From a virus: a stretch of 64,000 nt of DNA. The stretch spans positions 117,178 to 181,177 of IMG/VR virus record IMGVR_UViG_3300035180_002574; one strand, written 5' to 3'. The translations under genes and the position numbers were made by a program. Under the pieces are notes generated by a model. That model did not search any database and was not told the DNA's origin. It saw nothing but the letters and a program-made list of their open reading frames with translations. This document shows, piece by piece, positions 10,556-18,097 of the stretch; the stretch's first letter is position 1; each line of letters starts with the position of its first letter.

Positions 10556-10950
10556 TTTGGATAATGTATCCAGCTTTTCATAAATGTATCATTATATTTT
10601 GTTAAATCTGGCTCTTTTATTTTTGCTTTTAAAGCATTTGTTAGAATGGCTGAACCTTCTGGGTCCGGAGTTGTAGAATTATTTATAAATACATTTCCAT
10701 ATGGAACTTTATTTTTAATTCCAGGAGATGCTGTAATTGTTTTAACATCTTCTATGGTTGTACCATTATAGATGTCTGTCATAATTTTGTTCTTATCAGC
10801 CGTTGAGAATAGCTTATTTAATAAATCTTCTAAATACAACATAGAAGTCTCCACTGGTGGTGTTTCCATTGGAGCAACCTGTGCGCGTTTATTTAATTTA
10901 TACTCAAACTTATCTGCCAATTTTTCTAACTGATCTACCGCTTTGCTCAT
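10552..10950 (-). CDS. small protein coupled to metallopeptidase gene, unknown
   Basis: This 132-residue protein starts with a charged helix (LEKLADKFEYKLNKRAQ) followed by a Pro-rich stretch and a mixed region. KRAQ at residues 21-24 matches the K-x-A-Q motif common in the head-module proteins of this window, although this gene lies among tail genes. A strong AAGGAG precedes the ATG at 10950. It shares a 4-nt ATGA overlap with the metallopeptidase gene, so the two products may act together. No family recognised. Confidence 0.65.
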   Translation of the reverse strand: MSKAVDQLEKLADKFEYKLNKRAQVAPMETPPVETSMLYLEDLLNKLFSTADKNKIMTDIYNGTTIEDVKTITASPGIKNKVPYGNVFINNSTTPDPEGSAILTNALKAKIKEPDLTKYNDTFMKSWIHYPK

Positions 10951-10973
10951 GAAATAATCTCCTTAAAAATCTT

Positions 10974-10982
10974 ACAAGTAAT
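10974..10982 (-). promoter_or_regulatory. ATTACTTGT box upstream of 10950 start
   Basis: This is an exact copy of ATTACTTGT, 24-32 nt before the start codon in the 195-nt gap 10951-11145. The rest of the gap is AT-rich. It also holds TTGACG followed 18 nt later by CATATT in the minus sense, a weak sigma70-like pair, and a 32-codon GTG-start frame without a ribosome-binding site that I do not call as a gene. Confidence 0.35.
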
Positions 10983-11145
10983 ACGAAGAAAATGATATGG
11001 TTAATTATTTTTAATAAACTTTTTTGCTTTCATTGCTAAATCATATTTGCGTTTAAGATAAATTGTAGCATCCTTGTAGAGATAATATGCATAGGTCACG
11101 ACAACTGCGTCAACTATTTAATTTTCATTCAAAATAACTATAAAA

Positions 11146-12045
11146 TCAGTATATTCTACGCGCGCGCAAGTGCCTCATACGACTAAATGCCGGATTAATA
11201 GCACTATTCATTGAGAAAACTCCCAAGCCCTTTGGAGCTGGTCGCAAACTGTTCTTTATATATTTCAATTTATCCCAATAATGAGTTAACAATGTACTAT
11301 ATTGTGTGTTTAATAGTTCGCTAACTGTTGGTGGAGTAAAATTGATGCTATTATCAGTAATTTGAAATTCGCGACCTCTTTCAATCAGTGCCTTGGATGC
11401 TAGGGCATAAAGAGTAGCTCCTTCAACGAGTATTTCTCCAAATTGTTCTACGAAAGCATCATCGTCATACTGGAAGAAAGTAAAATATGGGACCTGATTA
11501 AAATCCCAAAGGGCAGTTGCTAAAAATGTATATAGCATATCAATAGCAAAAATATCGCAATCTACATAAATAACATTTCCATATGAATCTGTAGATTTAG
11601 CTTTTCCAGAACTATTAAGTCTGGCTTTTAAAGACTTAATCAGTTTATTCATATTTTTTAAAGCCGCCTGGGAATAATTGAATCCAGGATCATCACCCAT
11701 ATGAACATAACCGTCAGTATTTAATGCCGGCGTTTGTGTATGAGAAACAATGAATTCAAATGGTGATTCAACCCTAAATCCATTAATATACGCAGTCCAA
11801 ATATCATTAAATACTCCATAAGGACCATTAATTGGCACTGTAAAAATATAAGAGTATTTTCCTATTCCAATTCTAGTAACTCCAGCTGAGGTAGCTGCTA
11901 ATAGAATAAGACCGCTGGGTTGAATAATAGAAATCTTAGGGAAGGAATCCGCGTCCACTGGATTTCCCGCTGTGTCCTTAAATTGAACCACTAAGTTAAC
12001 TTGATCTGTAACGTCGATCAATTCTCCGCGAGCTTTGATTGTCAT
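11146..12045 (-). CDS. structural protein with Ig-like N-terminal domain
   Basis: Residues 1-105 form an Ig-like beta-sandwich (VTDQVNLVVQFKDTAGNPV, then TRIGIGKYSYIFTVP). This is clearly related to the single domain encoded by the adjacent 12048-12386 gene, which has TRLDIGLYYFQFTLP at the equivalent place. The remaining ~190 residues are predicted helical (a KNMNKLIKSLKARLN helix, then YFTFFQYDDD and a basic end LRARRIY) and unlike the neighbour. It starts 3 nt after the upstream stop. It is probably a neck, connector or tail-associated structural protein; the family is not recognised. Confidence 0.7.
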   Translation of the reverse strand: MTIKARGELIDVTDQVNLVVQFKDTAGNPVDADSFPKISIIQPSGLILLAATSAGVTRIGIGKYSYIFTVPINGPYGVFNDIWTAYINGFRVESPFEFIVSHTQTPALNTDGYVHMGDDPGFNYSQAALKNMNKLIKSLKARLNSSGKAKSTDSYGNVIYVDCDIFAIDMLYTFLATALWDFNQVPYFTFFQYDDDAFVEQFGEILVEGATLYALASKALIERGREFQITDNSINFTPPTVSELLNTQYSTLLTHYWDKLKYIKNSLRPAPKGLGVFSMNSAINPAFSRMRHLRARRIY

Positions 12046-12047
12046 AT

Positions 12048-12386
12048 TTATCCTATCGGTGTGACGCTAAAATTACCATATGGAGCAGTGACTTCTATTT
12101 GATAGGCTTGTATCACATTAACACTATTTACTGGGTTAACATAAGAAACATCTACTAGGTAACTTCCAACTGATGAAGCACCAGAAGGTAAAGTAAATTG
12201 AAAATAATATAAACCAATATCTAATCTGGTCATATTTTGAGGATATCCACTCGCTAAAGTCATAGCAGGGAATATAATTCTAGAGACAACTGGAAGTGAA
12301 AGTGTGTCTGTACGAACACCATAACCATCTACAGTTTCTAGATAGATTGTAACTTTTTGTCCTGGGAAATATGATAAAACCTGCAC
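12048..12386 (-). CDS. single Ig-like domain structural protein
   Basis: The 112-residue protein is a stand-alone Ig-like domain: GQKVTIYLETVDGYG at the start, TRLDIGLYYFQFTLP in the middle, and a final strand YQIEVTAPYG. The middle motif aligns with TRIGIGKYSYIFTVP in the next gene, pointing to duplication. It is the first gene of a short minus-strand run, facing a plus-strand unit that starts 62 nt away. Ig-like domains commonly decorate phage tails and capsids for weak surface binding; that role is inferred. Confidence 0.7.
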   Translation of the reverse strand: MQVLSYFPGQKVTIYLETVDGYGVRTDTLSLPVVSRIIFPAMTLASGYPQNMTRLDIGLYYFQFTLPSGASSVGSYLVDVSYVNPVNSVNVIQAYQIEVTAPYGNFSVTPIG

Positions 12387-12432
12387 AGAAACACCTCTCT
12401 AGTTAATGTCCAAATATTAACCAATATTTTCC

Positions 12433-12438
12433 TATATT
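12433..12438 (+). promoter_or_regulatory. candidate -10 element for plus-strand unit 12449-13395
   Basis: TATATT lies 10 nt before the ATG at 12449, and no ribosome-binding site separates them. A transcript starting at the usual distance would have a leader of only a few bases. No convincing -35 is present. The plus-strand CCA gene at 29805 has the same arrangement. Confidence 0.3.
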
Positions 12439-12448
12439 AGTAACGACT

Positions 12449-12919
12449 ATGAGCAATGATTCATTTTGGATAACCAATTTAACAAATAGAAATGTTAGTT
12501 TAGCAGATCTAAACTTGACAATAAAGGCATTTTCAACTGTAAATTTGCTAGATTCTAAGCATTACAGTTACACGAGAGAGCAATTAGAGAAATCCAAAGA
12601 GAGCGGATCTCTTTTCATTAAAAGAAAAATGTTTGGATTTAGAACTGTTGCCCCGAAAATTATTAAAGAAGATATGCCAATAATTAGAACATTATATGAT
12701 GGAGATAATAAAGTTTGGTCTCAAGATGGCGCCTATCTTCCAAGTAGAGAAAAATCCGTATATAGAATTGCGGAAACTACTTACGAAGAATTAAGTTTTG
12801 CACCAGATCCTTCGCTGGATAATAAAACCGCGCAACAATTAGCGGATGAAAGATTCGCAGAAGAAAATGCGGAACTTGCAGAATTAGATGAACAAAAAAG
12901 CATAAAACACAAAGGATAA
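12449..12919 (+). CDS. conserved-type phage structural protein, unknown
   Basis: The 156-residue protein opens with WITNLTNRNVSLADLNLTIKA, followed by a region ending in LEKSKESGSLFIKR. That pattern (a short beta domain setting out a dissection of layers, then a helix and a basic turn) recurs in the first half of the 28273-29004 product, which has LLQIPGVQESDIRASLLKGEL. The C-terminus is acidic and helical. It is the first gene of a three-gene plus-strand unit, opposite to all neighbours. No ribosome-binding site precedes the ATG. Role unknown. Confidence 0.65.
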   Translation: MSNDSFWITNLTNRNVSLADLNLTIKAFSTVNLLDSKHYSYTREQLEKSKESGSLFIKRKMFGFRTVAPKIIKEDMPIIRTLYDGDNKVWSQDGAYLPSREKSVYRIAETTYEELSFAPDPSLDNKTAQQLADERFAEENAELAELDEQKSIKHKG

Positions 12920-12920
12920 A

Positions 12921-13091
12921 ATGAATCTGCGTACGCCTGTTAAAGCAAAAAATGTTGATGCTTCTCTAAGTGAGTCTTCTTCAGAAGAGCCCGTATCTAT
13001 TCAAGACGAATATTCTCGTCTTAATGAAAAGTGTGATGTTGTAATTAAAAAAATTAAGTCAAGAAAATCCAAAAAACAAAATAACAAATAA
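12921..13091 (+). CDS. small 56-residue hydrophilic protein
   Basis: A short frame starts at ATG 12921, one base after the stop of the upstream gene, with AAAGGAT positioned inside that gene's end as its ribosome-binding site. The product begins MNLRTPVKAKNVD and has a Ser/Glu-rich middle. It ends in a strongly basic tail (KKIKSRKSKKQNNK) that could bind nucleic acid or anionic membrane. The spacing, ribosome-binding site and same-strand neighbours support it as real. No family recognised. Confidence 0.6.
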   Translation: MNLRTPVKAKNVDASLSESSSEEPVSIQDEYSRLNEKCDVVIKKIKSRKSKKQNNK

Positions 13092-13107
13092 CTCTACTTG
13101 AGCGATA

Positions 13108-13395
13108 ATGTCTGAAAATGATAACGATCAATTAAACAAAAAAGATCTTGAGCTTATTCTTGAAGTAAACAAGAAAGCCATCGAGGTGGAGACAGGCGTT
13201 GCCGAACAAAACGAAGAAATACTTGATTTATTAAATAAATCTAAAGATTCTCATGATAAAATACATGAGAAACTAGATAAAATAGTTAAACAAAATGATG
13301 AAATCAATAAAGATATCTTCAAAATGCAAGTATTATTTGTTACAGGTTTAATTAGTTTGGTTATACAAGTAATTCAAATTTTCTTACGAAAATAA
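13108..13395 (+). CDS. coiled-coil protein with C-terminal membrane anchor, XhlA-like
   Basis: The 95-residue protein is a charged helical rod (about 10-70, with heptad-like Leu/Ile spacing around EILDLLNKSKDSHDKIHEKLDKI). It ends in one hydrophobic segment (VLFVTGLISLVIQVIQIFL) and two basic residues. This layout matches haemolysin XhlA-type phage proteins that assist host lysis, and also single-span membrane tethers in general. It ends the three-gene plus-strand unit. There is no endolysin next to it. A lysis-accessory role is plausible but unproven. Confidence 0.6.
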   Translation: MSENDNDQLNKKDLELILEVNKKAIEVETGVAEQNEEILDLLNKSKDSHDKIHEKLDKIVKQNDEINKDIFKMQVLFVTGLISLVIQVIQIFLRK

Positions 13396-13434
13396 TATTA
13401 ATAACAAACCAATTTCATTAGAAATTAAATAATC

Positions 13435-13668
13435 TTAATGTTTTAAAACTGTTACTTCGGTTCCTTTGGGGTCTCCGTGTTTATTTACGCCGAGACCAAA
13501 AGACACCTTTTGTCCTTTATAAAGAGTTTTAAACCCTTCACATGATACATCTGAAAAATGTACGAATAGATCCTTTTGTTTGACGCCATCTTTTTCCCAG
13601 CCAATGAATCCATAGCCTCGTTTAGAGTCAAACCACAATACTTCCCCAACAAATTTTCCATCGCTCAT
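13435..13668 (-). CDS. cold-shock domain protein (CspA-like)
   Basis: The 77-residue protein is a single cold-shock domain. VLWFDSKRGYGFIGW contains the RNP1 motif (KRGYGFI, about 16-22) and DLFVHF (33-38) is RNP2, with the expected FVGEVLWF first strand. Such proteins bind single-stranded RNA or DNA and melt RNA structure. Length is close to the bacterial norm (65-70) plus a small insert GWEKDGVKQ. AGGGAT precedes the ATG. It begins just downstream of a gene coupled to HNH endonucleases, and could be phage-carried to stabilise or regulate transcripts. Confidence 0.92.
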   Translation of the reverse strand: MSDGKFVGEVLWFDSKRGYGFIGWEKDGVKQKDLFVHFSDVSCEGFKTLYKGQKVSFGLGVNKHGDPKGTEVTVLKH

Positions 13669-13677
13669 TTTAATCCC

Positions 13678-13956
13678 TTAATCATCTTTACAAACAAGTT
13701 GACCATCTACTACTAATTCACCGCCGCCACCGAGCAACCTGTAAATCTCAACGGCTCCCAATTTGCCAATATCATTTCTTTCTTTTTCATTTGTGCAATT
13801 TCGTAATAGTTTATCGTATTTTGCAAAAATGAGCAACATTTCTTTTTCACAACCAATTAACCTGGCATGAGTTAATAATCTTTTCCTAGTTTCTTGTTCT
13901 GATAGGACTTTATCATTAAATCCAATAGTGCCAGTTGTATCCGTCTTAAAACTCAT
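13678..13956 (-). CDS. small protein, unknown
   Basis: The 92-residue protein is mostly helical (VLSEQETRKRLLTHARLIG, then EMLLIFAKYDKLLR) and ends in a Gly run and VVDGQLVCKDD. Its ATG overlaps the TGA of the upstream HNH gene by 4 nt, so it is coupled to that gene. GGAAG lies before the start. It is followed 9 nt later by the cold-shock gene. No family recognised. Confidence 0.6.
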   Translation of the reverse strand: MSFKTDTTGTIGFNDKVLSEQETRKRLLTHARLIGCEKEMLLIFAKYDKLLRNCTNEKERNDIGKLGAVEIYRLLGGGGELVVDGQLVCKDD

Positions 13957-14273
13957 GTATTACTTCCATAAATCTTGAATGATTTTGCCTGAATTTGAAC
14001 GTAAGGCTCATCAATATCAATATTCTTTTTCCCATCTAATTCATATACCAAGGTTCTATAATTTGGCAGCTTGGTTGAAGGATAAACTCCTATGATCCTA
14101 AGTAGATTTTTGTGTACAAAATTATGATGATTAGGGCACAAAATACATAAATTTAGATTATCATTAGATGTGTTTGGATCTGTTCTTGGAATAATGTGAT
14201 GAAGGTGTAAGCATTCGGTTATAACGCAATCATCAATTTCACATTTATTAAGAATCAACTTTATTCTTTTCAA
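13953..14273 (-). CDS. HNH endonuclease
   Basis: The 106-residue protein has CLHLHHIIPR (21-30) and CILCPNHHNFVH (43-54), the His-His and Cys-x2-Cys/His-His pair of a zinc-stabilised HNH nuclease, with Asn39/Asn41 between them. Translation begins with TTG at 14273, supported by AAGGA five bases upstream; no in-frame ATG is available. The start overlaps the end of the 14248-14784 gene by 26 nt in another frame. Likely a free-standing homing-type or packaging-associated HNH nuclease; the cluster of HNH remnants beside it favours mobile origin. Confidence 0.8.
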   Translation of the reverse strand: MKRIKLILNKCEIDDCVITECLHLHHIIPRTDPNTSNDNLNLCILCPNHHNFVHKNLLRIIGVYPSTKLPNYRTLVYELDGKKNIDIDEPYVQIQAKSFKIYGSNT

Positions 14274-14784
14274 TTAGGTCCTTATATAGATCTATAATTT
14301 TTTCTGCCCATTTTATCTTATCTTGAACTCTCTGTCCAGATGGCTGATTTACCGACCACAACTCTAAGTTATCAATATTATTGTTTAATCTGTTGCCATC
14401 TTTATGATGAACATTTTCATTATCCAATAAGTCCCTACCTATATGCCTTGACATTACCAGTCTGTGCTCAGGTATGTATCCGATTCCATTGGAATTGTTA
14501 TGTTCTGGAGCGTATACTAATTTATAACCACCCTTAGTTATTTGTGGTTTTCTTTCTTTGATTGGTAGGCTAGACGCTCCATATTTTTTAAACCTTAAAT
14601 AATGTTTGGCGCAAAATCCTCTTGCCTCATGAGTTTTATTGCAACCTTCAACACTACATAGACCAGTTTCACTTCTGCCAATTAATAGTTTATATGGATC
14701 GTTATATTTTAATTTCCTACGATAATGCTTATTGCATAGATCTAATCTATATCTAATATTAGAACAATTATCAATAATGCACAT
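14248..14784 (-). CDS. HNH endonuclease with zinc-finger repeats (downstream half of a fused tandem gene)
   Basis: The 178-residue frame has two Cys/His zinc-finger-like units (CxxxxC...C.KHY at about 2-21 and 43-62) and an HNH core: PEHRLVMSRH (105-114) then VHHKDGNRLNNNIDNLELW (125-143). The ATG at 14784 has no ribosome-binding site. The same reading frame continues upstream through a single TAA (14857-14859) into a second, homologous finger-HNH unit (see 14857-15120), so this is probably the 3' half of a once longer two-repeat protein. It may still be made by re-initiation. Nuclease fold certain, expression uncertain. Confidence 0.75.
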   Translation of the reverse strand: MCIIDNCSNIRYRLDLCNKHYRRKLKYNDPYKLLIGRSETGLCSVEGCNKTHEARGFCAKHYLRFKKYGASSLPIKERKPQITKGGYKLVYAPEHNNSNGIGYIPEHRLVMSRHIGRDLLDNENVHHKDGNRLNNNIDNLELWSVNQPSGQRVQDKIKWAEKIIDLYKDLIEKNKVDS

Positions 14785-14856
14785 TGTATTTTTTATTGCT
14801 AGTGATAAATTTTCTAGCCTATTATCAGCTGTATCGCCATTTATATGAGTTACTAT

Positions 14857-15120
14857 TTAATTATCATAAATTTGTCGTTTAATACTTTCAGACATCACGA
14901 ATATATGCTCTAAAACTTTTCCATTTTTCATAGCATTTGGATGTTCTGGCTTGTAAACATATATAAAGTTACTTGCAGATATAGTGCCAGATCCATTCTT
15001 TCTTCTTTTAACACAATTTACATTGCCATGTTTACGAAGTCTTGTATAATGTGCGGCACACAACCCTTTAGCCATTACAAACTTGATACAATCATCGATT
15101 TTACATTTTACTTTTACCAC
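14857..15120 (-). pseudogene. first HNH repeat, interrupted by an in-frame TAA
   Basis: The 87-codon GTG-start frame encodes a zinc finger (CKIDDCIKF, CAAHYTRLRKHG) and the first half of an HNH core (KVLEHIFVMSESIKRQIYDN), then hits TAA. Reading on in the same frame gives THINGDTADNRLENLSL, exactly the missing second half, before joining the 14248-14784 frame 112 codons from this start. The stop falls where the intact repeat downstream has Glu (LLDNENVHH), so a GAA to TAA change would explain it. The domain cannot fold completely as read. Readthrough or assembly error are alternatives. Confidence 0.7.
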
Positions 15121-15134
15121 ATATTAATATGATA

Positions 15135-15239
15135 TTATTGATAGTTTGCACAAAATTTAGCTAAATGTAGTAGGTTGACATCCGTTACATTGCATGTTTC
15201 GATTTCACATTTGTTTTTAAGTAGTTTTTGACGCCTCAT
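15135..15239 (-). pseudogene. HNH N-terminal remnant (34 codons)
   Basis: An ATG at 15239 opens a 34-codon frame MRRQKLLKNKCEIETCNVTD... that aligns with the beginning of the 13953-14273 HNH protein (MKRIKLILNKCEIDDCVITE) and then stops before any His-His motif. It is in a different frame from the interrupted HNH copy downstream. It therefore looks like a truncated duplicate, and marks at least a third HNH copy in 1.3 kb. Confidence 0.5.
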
Positions 15240-15273
15240 AACAAAAATATATCAGCTACATACGGCATGTAAA

Positions 15274-15636
15274 TTATCTAATACCCCAAGCTTCAATTCT
15301 TAAATTGACAGGTCCGCTAGATCCGGCTTTTAATCTAAACCAAATTAAACTAGCAACTCTATTATTGAATACAAGACTTGCGGATAATGTTCCAGGAATT
15401 AAATCTCCATGAACGTGTTGTCCATCAAAAGAATATTCAATAGTATTTGTTGCACCACTTCCTTCATTTATAAAAGAAAATGCTTGTGTAGAAAATGGAA
15501 TAATAATATCTGGACCATAACCATCAGTAGGAGTATACCCGTCAAGCGCGCCAAATTGAGACCAATTTACCGCTAATTTGGTAAAAAAATTGAAATCATT
15601 TGGACGATTTTTTTGTTTTACGCCAGGATGTGCCAT
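15274..15636 (-). CDS. small tail/structural protein, unknown
   Basis: The 120-residue beta-rich protein begins MAHPGVKQKNRP; I choose the ATG at 15636 because GGAG lies 6 nt upstream, whereas a start 39 nt earlier has no site. It contains two close DGY tripeptides (LDGYTP, TDGYGP). Its C-terminal half alternates strands (IEYSFDGQHVHGDL, LIWFRLKAGSSGPVNLRIEAWG) like a small jelly-roll or carbohydrate-binding fold. It follows the patatin gene by 41 nt. The exact role in the virion is unknown. Confidence 0.65.
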   Translation of the reverse strand: MAHPGVKQKNRPNDFNFFTKLAVNWSQFGALDGYTPTDGYGPDIIIPFSTQAFSFINEGSGATNTIEYSFDGQHVHGDLIPGTLSASLVFNNRVASLIWFRLKAGSSGPVNLRIEAWGIR

Positions 15637-15677
15637 ATTTGCTCCAAAATAAATATATTCAAATATATGTACCAATA

Positions 15678-16538
15678 TTACTTATATTGAGCACATGCAG
15701 CATCATAGCCTAATGATATCATGCGCAGAATATTTGCGTTGTCAAAATTTAAAGAATCACTAACTAAATCTTCTGTAGGTCTTATTACTTTTATATTAAC
15801 AGCCCTTTTATCGGGACATGCTCCAAGTAAAACCAGTTTATTATACATGTCAGCTATTTTTAAATCGTCAGTATTTATTTGATCTGTCATTAGATCAACG
15901 GTTCTTAACCCTAATGTTATTGTTTTGGAGGAGTCATCATATTTTGAGGTAGTTGATTCTGGACTGCACATAATTACATCAATATCGGTGGCTCCAAAAT
16001 CAATTGCTGATTTCAATGGCGTAATGTGCTTGACTCCGCCATCTGTCCACAATTGATTATCAATCTTAATAGGTTTCAACCCACCCGGAAATGCGGATGA
16101 TGCTAATACACCATCAACAAAAGAATCGTCATCTGGAGTAAATACTCTATATTCGCCCGTATCTAATGAGACGGCTCCCACAGAGATTTTTCTACCAGAA
16201 GATCTAATCTTGTCCAACTCTATTTGTTTATGTATTAAATCAATAAGTGGTTGACTGTTATATAGGCTTTTTTCCCACAAAGCATGTAACCTGCCAAATG
16301 GAAACCAACGCTTCCACACCTTATCATTATTTACAGTAATCCAAAATTCTTGTAATTTCTGAACTGCGATTTTTTCTTCAGACTTTGAATACATTGATAA
16401 GAATGAAGTATTTAATGCTCCTACAGAAACGCCACAAATAATATCATATGATAAACCGCGGTCATTAACCAAATGATTTAAGGCTCCAACCTGAAAGGCT
16501 CCTTTACATCCACCGCCTGATAAAACTAATGCTCTCAT
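15678..16538 (-). CDS. patatin-like phospholipase
   Basis: The 286-residue protein starts at ATG 16538 (GGAG upstream; an in-frame TTG 12 nt earlier is less likely). It opens MRALVLSGGGCKGAFQVGAL with the oxyanion loop GGGCKGAF (8-15). GVSVG (36-40) follows with nucleophile Ser38, then DGG with Asp166 as dyad partner. This is the complete Ser-Asp patatin dyad of bacterial lipid acyl hydrolases. There is no signal peptide, so it acts in the cytoplasm or as a virion-borne enzyme. It lies between two tail-type genes. It could hydrolyse membrane lipids during entry or lysis; the substrate is not known. Confidence 0.9.
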   Translation of the reverse strand: MRALVLSGGGCKGAFQVGALNHLVNDRGLSYDIICGVSVGALNTSFLSMYSKSEEKIAVQKLQEFWITVNNDKVWKRWFPFGRLHALWEKSLYNSQPLIDLIHKQIELDKIRSSGRKISVGAVSLDTGEYRVFTPDDDSFVDGVLASSAFPGGLKPIKIDNQLWTDGGVKHITPLKSAIDFGATDIDVIMCSPESTTSKYDDSSKTITLGLRTVDLMTDQINTDDLKIADMYNKLVLLGACPDKRAVNIKVIRPTEDLVSDSLNFDNANILRMISLGYDAACAQYK

Positions 16539-16555
16539 ATGTTTCTCCAATGATT

Positions 16556-18088
16556 TTATACTGGATTATTAGCATTATGAGATGTACAATAAAATGTTAG
16601 CGTAACACTTTCTCCACCGATAGCTCTATCATGAGATGTAGTTACTCTAAGCTCTAATCCATATGCTGATTGTAATGTTCTTAAAGTAGCGTATCTAAAT
16701 GGTACTGATTGAGTAGGTCCCATCATTCCCCTAGATTGTCTTCTAAATTCTTTTATTGGTAAATTTCGCTCAACATCAGAAGATCCGACAACTGGAAGAT
16801 TTGGATAAGCGCCAATAGCTTCCTGTATAATATTTGTAAGTCTTTTATATCTGGTTCTTGATAATGGGATTTTTGTCAAGGAAGGATATATTCCAGTATA
16901 TCCGTCACAATAAGCAATTGTGGCAGTACTAGATGTTCCAGAATATGGTGCGGCTAAAGTAAGCGAAGTATTAGATTGTACGGAAGCCACAATCATATAT
17001 GATTCTGGTCCATCAGTTTCTAATCTAATATATTTTCCAGGAGTAACTTCGGTTGAAAATAATGTTCCAGTTCCAGTAACTGTTTGCGCTCCATTTACAA
17101 ATGTTGCTGTTCCAGTTAATCTTTTATACATATATTGTGGCGCAAAAACATCTACATAACCGTAAACATTATATTCAATTCCATCAGTCATTACAATATC
17201 ATGTGTAAAATCTGATTCAGCGGCTTCTATATGCAAATCTTTGCCGGGTAAAGGTCTAAGATAAAATGTAGATGTTGTGGCATGACTATAAGAGCAGCTG
17301 ACGGTATCGGTTGGAGATAATGGTGTAAAAAATTTGACATAACCATCCTCCCAATATACTTCATAATCGCCGCCTGAAAGCTCAAATGGCTCTCTCATGG
17401 TTTTTGTAACACCATTTACTGCCACCACCACTTGATAACCATGCGGATCAGATGGGTTTAACATTCTTTGTTCTTCAACCAATCCATCATCATCTTGAAG
17501 TCTACCAGAAATCATATCAATCCAGTTATTATAAGTTCCTGAATATTTTATATGATCACCTGCATCAACCAAATTCTCACTTACCCTTACACTATCTCCA
17601 AACCAAGTACACGGATCACATAAATTATGTGTGGAATAAATAACCTCATCACCAATTCTGGGAGCCTCTGCAAAAACTGGGATATTATTTTGTTGAGTAT
17701 ATTGTAGTTGAACTGTTTGAGTTTGAGGATTAAGTGGAGCAGACACTGTCGACCAAGAAGTACCATCAAATGCTTGACCAACAAAACCATCAACTGAAGC
17801 CGCAATATTATTTAATTCCGCCTGCTTGATATCGTATAAGGATTGTAGGTCTGCTTGAACTTCAAGTAAAGTAGTTCCATAAGAAAATTGACCACTAACA
17901 AATGGTACTTCAACAAGACTCCCGCTCTGCAATAATGCCAATTGATCTTGTGTTACATTTGGAATTTGACTTTTAACATCTGGAAATGGAACTAGATTTG
18001 TAGTTTTTTCTAACCAAAACACTCCAGAAACATTAAAACTTCCATCTATATGGGTATTTGTATTTAGTATAATTATTTTTAATGACAT
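16556..18088 (-). CDS. large tail/minor structural protein, unknown
   Basis: The 510-residue protein has a beta-rich body. Residues ~325-395 form a module TATFVNGAQTVTGTGTLF... SNTSLTLAAPYSGTSS that also occurs in the 19609-22788 product (TFTNNSNIVTGSGTNF... SDTSLTLSSVYTGTTA), a small beta module frequent in phage tail fibres. A DGYTG tripeptide precedes a basic RTRYKRLTNIIQEAIGA helix. The C-terminus is ...TFYCTSHNANNPV. AAGGAA precedes the ATG at 18088. Likely a tail or baseplate-associated protein. Confidence 0.68.
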   Translation of the reverse strand: MSLKIIILNTNTHIDGSFNVSGVFWLEKTTNLVPFPDVKSQIPNVTQDQLALLQSGSLVEVPFVSGQFSYGTTLLEVQADLQSLYDIKQAELNNIAASVDGFVGQAFDGTSWSTVSAPLNPQTQTVQLQYTQQNNIPVFAEAPRIGDEVIYSTHNLCDPCTWFGDSVRVSENLVDAGDHIKYSGTYNNWIDMISGRLQDDDGLVEEQRMLNPSDPHGYQVVVAVNGVTKTMREPFELSGGDYEVYWEDGYVKFFTPLSPTDTVSCSYSHATTSTFYLRPLPGKDLHIEAAESDFTHDIVMTDGIEYNVYGYVDVFAPQYMYKRLTGTATFVNGAQTVTGTGTLFSTEVTPGKYIRLETDGPESYMIVASVQSNTSLTLAAPYSGTSSTATIAYCDGYTGIYPSLTKIPLSRTRYKRLTNIIQEAIGAYPNLPVVGSSDVERNLPIKEFRRQSRGMMGPTQSVPFRYATLRTLQSAYGLELRVTTSHDRAIGGESVTLTFYCTSHNANNPV

Positions 18089-18097
18089 AATAATTCC

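Noticed and set aside
11000-11100. A 32-codon GTG-start frame ending in KRKYDLAMKAKKFIKNN
   Set aside because: Looks protein-like but has no ATG and no ribosome-binding site, and its length is compatible with chance in AT-rich DNA.
13396-13434. Terminator between convergent genes
   Set aside because: The only inverted repeat (AATTTC/GAAATT) is 6 bp, AT-rich and without a U-run.
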